From NCBI GenBank assembly GCA_035528895.1, contig DATKXS010000036.1:1-10538 (forward strand): 10,538 bases of DNA, in the 5' to 3' direction. Position numbers and translations under genes: made by a program. How positions within the stretch are numbered: position 1 is the stretch's first letter; each line of letters opens with the position of its first letter. This stretch comes from UBA8522 sp035528895. GTDB lineage: Bacteria > Acidobacteriota > Aminicenantia > Aminicenantales > UBA8522. The notes beneath the pieces are model-generated. The model ran no database searches and was not told the origin of the DNA. It saw only the letters and a list, made by a program, of their open reading frames with translations. Shown one piece after another: positions 6,285 to 10,538 of the stretch.

Positions 6285-7853
6285 GTGTCCAACAATGCTT
6301 ATGCTTACGCCCTGGCCAACCCGCTTTCCGTCATCCTCGATAAGGATCCCGGAGATTTCAGCCGCTCCGATTTCCTCAAGGTGATCGACCAGAAACACAT
6401 CGAACGGATCACTTTTCATTACACCGCCCTCGACGGCAAGCTCAAGGAGCTGAAACTCCCCGTGGCCGATCCTGGGCAAGCGGAGTCCATCCTGGCCGAG
6501 GGGGAGAGAGTAGACGGCTCGTCCCTGTTCAAGGGGATGGTGGACGCTTCCCTTTCCGACCTCTACGTCGTGCCCGTCTACAGGACGGCGTTCCTCAACC
6601 CCTTCGACGGAGGCAGCCTCGACTTCATCTGCCGTTACCTGACCAAAGACGGTGAACTCGCTCCCTTTGCCTTGGACAGCATCCTGGCCAAGGCCTGTCA
6701 GGTCTTCCGCCGGAATTCCGGCCTGGAGCTCCGGACACTGGGCGAGCTCGAGTTCTTCCTGCTCAATGATAGAAATCCCCATCTCTTCCCGGCCCAGAAA
6801 CAGCACGGCTACCACGCCGCCGCCCCCTATCTCAAGAGCGGCCAGATCCTCAACGAGATGATCCGTTCGATCACCCAGATTACGGGAGCGGTCAAGTATG
6901 CCCACAGCGAAGTCGGATATGTCGAAAGCGTCCGCTCGGACCTTGAGGAGATCAGCGGCAAGCAGGCCGAACAGCTCGAGGTCGAGTTCCTGCCGCGCCC
7001 GGCCGAAGAGATGGCCGATGCCCTCGTCCTCAGCCGCTGGCTCATCCGCAACATCGCCTACAAATACGGCTGCGTGGCCACGTTCACGCCCAAGATCGAG
7101 GAAGGGATCGCGGGCAACGGTCTGCATTTCCATCTCGAGCTTCTCCGGGACGGGAGAAACATCATGACCGACGAGGAAGGGAAGCTTTCCGTCCCGGCGC
7201 GGCGGCTGATCGGAGGGCTGTGCGCTTACGCCGATTCGCTGACGGCCTTCGGTAACACGGTCTCTTCGGCCTACCTGAGACTGGTGCCCAACCAGGAGGC
7301 GCCGACGCGGATCTGCTGGAGCGACCTCAACCGGAGCTCCATGATCCGCGTCCCCCTGGGTTGGTCCAACCTGCGCCATCCGGCCAGGAGGCTCAATCCC
7401 CAGGAATCATCTGCTTTCAGCGATGCCCCTAGCCGCCAGACCGTCGAGCTGCGGAGTCCCGACGGCAGCGCCATCATTCATCTCCTCCTGGCCGGGATCA
7501 CCATGGCCGCCGACTGGGCTTTCCGCGAGGATGATTCCCTGTTCAAGAAGAACCTGCCGCTCGAGCTGGCCGATAAGCTCTATGTCCAGGGCAATATTTT
7601 TATCGACAAGGCTCTCCTCCAGAAACTGCCGACGCTCCCCCGGAGCTGCGTGGAGTCGAGCCGCATTCTCCTCGAAAAACGGGAGCTCTTCGAGAGGGAC
7701 GGCGTCTTCCCGCCCAGCATCATCGATTATGTGGCCAAGCTGCTGCGCGCCGAGAACGACGAGGATATGAACCAGAGGCTCATCGACCTCCCGGCCGATG
7801 ACCGCCTCTTGGAGACGCGGAAGATCATGCACAAGGACCTGCACCGGCACTGA
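6285..7853 (+). CDS. Glutamine synthetase family protein (divergent, type I-like catalytic core)
   Basis: This 522-residue enzyme is predicted to ligate ammonia to glutamate using ATP, or to perform a related gamma-glutamyl ligation. The start is GTG with AAGGAGAT upstream. The N-terminal beta-grasp region carries LDGKLKELKLP and the active-site loop DGSS (D77-S80). The catalytic barrel retains the metal and substrate ligands expected by alignment to Salmonella-type GSI: ELE (E154, E156), E209 in HSEVG, E232 in QLEVEF, GNGLHFH (H281), NRSSMIR (R350, R355), and ELRSPD (E388, R390). Differences include a spacing of 23 residues from E209 to E232 where GSI has about 8, Thr386 where GSI has an ATP-binding Arg, and PDGSAIIH where GSI has PDPxxNPY. 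It is longer than ordinary GSI (about 450-470), and no clear adenylylation-site motif is visible. The retained ligands argue for an active enzyme; glutamate is the likeliest but not proven substrate. Confidence 0.88.
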   Translation: MSNNAYAYALANPLSVILDKDPGDFSRSDFLKVIDQKHIERITFHYTALDGKLKELKLPVADPGQAESILAEGERVDGSSLFKGMVDASLSDLYVVPVYRTAFLNPFDGGSLDFICRYLTKDGELAPFALDSILAKACQVFRRNSGLELRTLGELEFFLLNDRNPHLFPAQKQHGYHAAAPYLKSGQILNEMIRSITQITGAVKYAHSEVGYVESVRSDLEEISGKQAEQLEVEFLPRPAEEMADALVLSRWLIRNIAYKYGCVATFTPKIEEGIAGNGLHFHLELLRDGRNIMTDEEGKLSVPARRLIGGLCAYADSLTAFGNTVSSAYLRLVPNQEAPTRICWSDLNRSSMIRVPLGWSNLRHPARRLNPQESSAFSDAPSRQTVELRSPDGSAIIHLLLAGITMAADWAFREDDSLFKKNLPLELADKLYVQGNIFIDKALLQKLPTLPRSCVESSRILLEKRELFERDGVFPPSIIDYVAKLLRAENDEDMNQRLIDLPADDRLLETRKIMHKDLHRH

Positions 7854-7908
7854 GCTTTCTGGGGATGATCGAATCGTCTGCCGGGAAGGACGCGTTCATT
7901 AGGGATCG

Positions 7909-8973
7909 ATGCTGATGCCGGAAGAGACGATGACCCCCCAGGAAAGATGGCTGGCCGTGATGGAGCGCCGGAAACCGGACCGGGTGCCGATGGATTACTG
8001 GGGGACCGATGAGACTTCGGCCCTGTTGAGGAAACACCTCGGCTGCCGAACGATCCAGCAAGCGTTGGCCAAGCTCCATGTCGATTATGTGGTCAAGGTC
8101 CAGCCTGAATACCGGGGCCCTCGTCTTCCCCGGCGGACCGACGTCTTCGACCGGAGATACGCTTATCTAAGCTATGGGACCGGCATTTACGATGAATGTG
8201 TTTCCCATCCGCTGGCCCAGTATCGCTCGGTCGAGGAGATCGATCGCTACTATCAGTGGCCGAACCCGGACTGGTGGGATTACAGCGGGATCCGCGGTCA
8301 GATCAGGGGAAGGGAGATGTATCCTATCCGGGGCGGCGGCTCCGAGCCCTTCCTGATCTACAAAGAACTGCGCGGCCAGGAGCAGGCCTTCATGGACATG
8401 ATCGAACACCCGGACATCGTCCATTATTGCCTGGACAGGCTTTTCGACCTGGCCTATGAGAACACCATCCGTATCTATGAGGAGATCCCGGGGAAGGTCA
8501 CTTTGAGCTATGTGGCCGAGGACATGGGTGGCCAGAACGACCTGATGATTTCTCCAGCCCACATCCGCGAGTTCCTTCTGCCGGGCATGAAGCGGATGAT
8601 CGACCTGGCCCACGAGGCCGGAGCGTACGTTTTTCACCACAACGACGGCAACTGTCGCCGGATCGTTCCCGATATGGTCGAAGCCGGCATCGATATCCTC
8701 AATCCCATCCAATGGTGGAACACGGGATTCGACCGGGCGGAACTCAAACGGGTGTTTGGTTCAAAGATCGTCTTCCATGGCGCCGTAGACAACCAGAACA
8801 CGCTTCCCTTCGGCAGCCGGGAGGATGTCCGCCGCGAAGTCCGCGAGAATCTGGATATCCTCGGGAAGGGGGGCGGTTACATATTGGCGCCGTGCCACAA
8901 CATCCAGCCGATCACCCCGGTCAAGAACATCGTCGCCATGTACGAGGCCGGATTCGAATTCGGCTGGACCTGA
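7909..8973 (+). CDS. Uroporphyrinogen decarboxylase (URO-D) superfamily protein, not HemE
   Basis: The product is 354 residues from ATG 7909. ATG 7930, preceded by GGAAG at 7920-7924 and giving MTPQERWLAVMERRKPDRVP, is an equally good and more family-typical start (347 residues). KPDRVPMDYWG near the N-terminus, LVYE-type helices and the EAGIDILNPIQ strand (about 259-269) identify the URO-D barrel. It lacks the RxPVWxMRQAGRY signature of true HemE, so haem synthesis is unlikely. In the corrinoid methyltransferase relatives (MtaA, CmuA) zinc is bound by an HxC and a later Cys. Here the equivalent stretch is H243-H-N-D-G-N-C249, and a Cys (C329) sits in the GPCH-like loop APCHN, so a metal site is possible but altered. 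It lies 55 nt after the glutamine synthetase gene with no obvious promoter, so cotranscription is likely. No corrinoid protein gene is nearby. Substrate unknown. Confidence 0.85.
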   Translation: MLMPEETMTPQERWLAVMERRKPDRVPMDYWGTDETSALLRKHLGCRTIQQALAKLHVDYVVKVQPEYRGPRLPRRTDVFDRRYAYLSYGTGIYDECVSHPLAQYRSVEEIDRYYQWPNPDWWDYSGIRGQIRGREMYPIRGGGSEPFLIYKELRGQEQAFMDMIEHPDIVHYCLDRLFDLAYENTIRIYEEIPGKVTLSYVAEDMGGQNDLMISPAHIREFLLPGMKRMIDLAHEAGAYVFHHNDGNCRRIVPDMVEAGIDILNPIQWWNTGFDRAELKRVFGSKIVFHGAVDNQNTLPFGSREDVRREVRENLDILGKGGGYILAPCHNIQPITPVKNIVAMYEAGFEFGWT

Positions 8974-9006
8974 GGATCTAGGGTCGGACCGACTTCCCTT
9001 TCGCCC

Positions 9007-10515
9007 TTAGCCCGTCATCTCCCGATGGGCTCTGAATTCTTTGAGCAATGTCTTCCAGAGGGAGTTGAACCTCTCCCGGAGTGAATCGTAGACCGCGAAG
9101 TTCTTTCTCTGTGGTTCAATCGTCAGTTTCTCTGTCTTGACTCTTTTATCGACGATGTCGGCGATGCCGGCGGTTCGGCCCCTTTCCTTTTCGTAGCTCC
9201 AGATGGACTGGAGCGCCGCTCCATAGGCCGCCGCCTCCTGTTCGGCGAGCGTGACCACCGGGGTCTTTAAGATATCGGCCGCGACCTGCAGCCAGAGGGG
9301 GCTCTTCGCTCCCCCGCCCGTAGCCCTTATCTGCGTCGGACTGAGTCCGAGTGACCGCATCCGGGAGAATCCGTAACCGAGGTTGAGGATCGTCCCTTCG
9401 ATGATCGACCTGGCGAGGTGGGCGGCATTGAAGGTCCTCTTGTTGAGGCCGAAGAGCACACCGGTCGAAAAAGGCAGGACGGGGACCCTTTCGCCATCGA
9501 TAAAAGGCAGGAAGACGAGGCCATCTGAGCCGGCCGGAGCCCGGGAGGCGAGAGCTTCGAGCTCCTGGTTGGAAAGCCCGTGCAGGGACTTGAAATGCTC
9601 GGTCGTGTTGGTGACGTTCATGGTGCAGAGCAGGGGAAGCCAACCGCCGGTACTGTCACAGAAGGCGGCGATCTCCCCCTCCGGGTCGATAAATGGCTTG
9701 TTGAAATAAGAATAAACCGTCCCCGATGTCCCCAGACTGAGGGTGCAGATGCCGGGCTTAACATTGCCCGTCCCGATGGCTCCCATCATATTGTCGCCTC
9801 CTCCGCTGGAGACAAGGACGTCCGTCATTCCGTAGCGCGTGGCGATATCCCTCTTGACCTTGCCAAGAGGCTCTTCCGGGTGACAGAGGTCTGGGAGCTT
9901 CGCTTCCAGGGACGCGTCGATGGCCGCCAGCGCTTCTCGATGCCAGACCCGTCGCCGGATCTCCATCAGCCCGGTCCCGGAGGCATCCCCGTATTCCATG
10001 GCCGCTCTGCCGCTGAGCCAGTGATTGAGGTAGTTATGGGGGAGGAGCACGGTCTTGAGCCGGGCGTAATTGTGCGGCTCTTTCCGCTTCAGCCAAAGGA
10101 TCTTGGAAGCAGTGAACCCGACGGCCAGGCTGATGCCGAGCTTCCTGATGGAGCTCTTTTTCCCTCCCAGCTTGTCGATGATGTATTCCGTCTCGGCGAT
10201 CGTCGAGGTGTCATTCCAGAGCTTGGCCGCCCGGATCGGCCGTCCTTTTTCGTCCAGGGGGACGAATCCATGTTGCTGGCCGGACACGCCAAGGGAGACG
10301 ATCTTCTTGGGGTTGATGTGGGATTCGATGAGCGCTTTGGTCAGGGCTTTTTCCAGCGCTTCCACCCAGACTCGGGGGTCCTGCTCGCTTTCGCCCGGCT
10401 TCAAGTTGGCGACCTGGCGATGCGGGGCTGCGCCGCGGCCCCTGACCTTGCCCTTGAAATCGACGATCAGGATCTTGGTTCCCTGGGTCCCCGAATCTAT
10501 CCCGACGGCATACAT
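9007..10515 (-). CDS. xylB: Xylulokinase (FGGY carbohydrate kinase)
   Basis: This 502-residue cytosolic kinase should phosphorylate D-xylulose to xylulose 5-phosphate, feeding the pentose phosphate pathway. The N-terminal FGGY domain has the phosphate-binding GIDSGTQGTK (D7), SGQQHG (78-83) and LWNDTST; PHNYLNHWLSG follows. The catalytic Asp is D241 in GGGDN, as in other xylulokinases, followed by SLGTSGTVY. The C-terminal ATPase half carries FLPFIDGERVP and ATGGGAKSPLW, with AAAYGAAL near the end. Length and motif order match XylB. The start is fixed by AAGGAGG (10521-10527 on the minus strand), five nucleotides upstream of the ATG. The gene converges on the UroD-like gene with 33 nt between the stops. 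No isomerase, transporter or regulator is visible, since the region upstream of its start leaves the window after 23 nt. Another pentulose substrate, such as ribulose, cannot be wholly excluded. Confidence 0.93.
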   Translation of the reverse strand: MYAVGIDSGTQGTKILIVDFKGKVRGRGAAPHRQVANLKPGESEQDPRVWVEALEKALTKALIESHINPKKIVSLGVSGQQHGFVPLDEKGRPIRAAKLWNDTSTIAETEYIIDKLGGKKSSIRKLGISLAVGFTASKILWLKRKEPHNYARLKTVLLPHNYLNHWLSGRAAMEYGDASGTGLMEIRRRVWHREALAAIDASLEAKLPDLCHPEEPLGKVKRDIATRYGMTDVLVSSGGGDNMMGAIGTGNVKPGICTLSLGTSGTVYSYFNKPFIDPEGEIAAFCDSTGGWLPLLCTMNVTNTTEHFKSLHGLSNQELEALASRAPAGSDGLVFLPFIDGERVPVLPFSTGVLFGLNKRTFNAAHLARSIIEGTILNLGYGFSRMRSLGLSPTQIRATGGGAKSPLWLQVAADILKTPVVTLAEQEAAAYGAALQSIWSYEKERGRTAGIADIVDKRVKTEKLTIEPQRKNFAVYDSLRERFNSLWKTLLKEFRAHREMTG

Positions 10516-10520
10516 CGTCG

Positions 10521-10527
10521 CCTCCTT
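10521..10527 (-). promoter_or_regulatory. Ribosome binding site of the xylulokinase gene
   Basis: Read on the minus strand this is AAGGAGG within an A-rich run, five nucleotides before the ATG at 10515-10513. It confirms that the gene is complete at its 5' end even though only 23 nt of upstream sequence are visible. Confidence 0.8.
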
Positions 10528-10538
10528 TTTGCGTAGAA

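Noticed and set aside
6198..7379. 393-residue open frame on the minus strand opposite the glutamine synthetase gene
   Set aside because: It lies antisense to a gene with clear catalytic motifs, and its product is low-complexity, rich in G, D, E, R and V with no domain, as expected for a GC-rich shadow frame.
7909..8973. hemE, true uroporphyrinogen decarboxylase
   Set aside because: The N-terminal arginine-rich signature RxPVWxMRQAGRY is absent and the metal-site region differs; it is only a superfamily member.
8974..9006. Bidirectional terminator between the convergent UroD-like and xylulokinase genes
   Set aside because: Only a 4-bp stem (GTCG/CGAC at 8983-8993, loop GAC) is present, with no proper T tract; too weak to annotate.
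9580..10536. 318-residue open frame on the plus strand opposite xylB
   Set aside because: Antisense to an intact xylulokinase with all motifs; no domain or ribosome site supports it.

Overview
The window carries six intact protein genes, five on the + strand followed by one on the - strand, plus two fragments of a broken transporter gene. There are no tRNA, rRNA, CRISPR or insertion-sequence signatures. Coding is dense and moderately GC-rich, standard-code stops (TGA, TAA, TAG) are used throughout, and Shine-Dalgarno sites are usually clear. The gene mix (an NTT-type nucleotide transporter with a HEAT-like tail, an FHA-GAF-PP2C phosphatase, a DUF1343/NamZ lipoprotein, a divergent glutamine synthetase, a UroD-like protein and a xylulokinase) suggests a diderm environmental bacterium. 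An Acidobacteriota or Aminicenantota-type lineage is my best guess; this is inference from gene content, not a sequence match.

Region 1 (1-2960): an intact 832-residue Npt1/NTT-like membrane carrier is flanked on both sides by remnants of a related gene. On the left is a short N-terminal piece ending in TGA at 109-111. On the right is a C-terminal piece ending at 2960. The layout (N-stub, full copy, C-stub) points to a collapsed tandem array or to a copy nested inside a paralogue.

Region 2 (2957-4683): a promoter with an exact TATAAT box, overlapping the stop of the right-hand stub, drives a cytosolic FHA-GAF-SpoIIE-type phosphatase.

Region 3 (4730-6125): a strong promoter (TTGACA-N17-TATATG) and a strong SD precede a lipoprotein of the DUF1343/NamZ family, a predicted exo-muramidase. 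It carries an unusual insert resembling an EF-hand.

Region 4 (6126-8973): a 159-nt leader with a plausible promoter precedes a GTG-started glutamine synthetase family gene. A UroD-family protein that is not HemE follows 55 nt later and could be cotranscribed.

Region 5 (9007-10515, - strand): a complete xylulokinase converges on the UroD-like gene.

The genes look like separate housekeeping or metabolic units (nitrogen assimilation, peptidoglycan turnover, pentose use, signalling) rather than one machine. I see no convincing new defence or mobile system. The best leads are the nested transporter remnants, the NTT-like carrier itself, the insert in the muramidase and the divergent glutamine synthetase.
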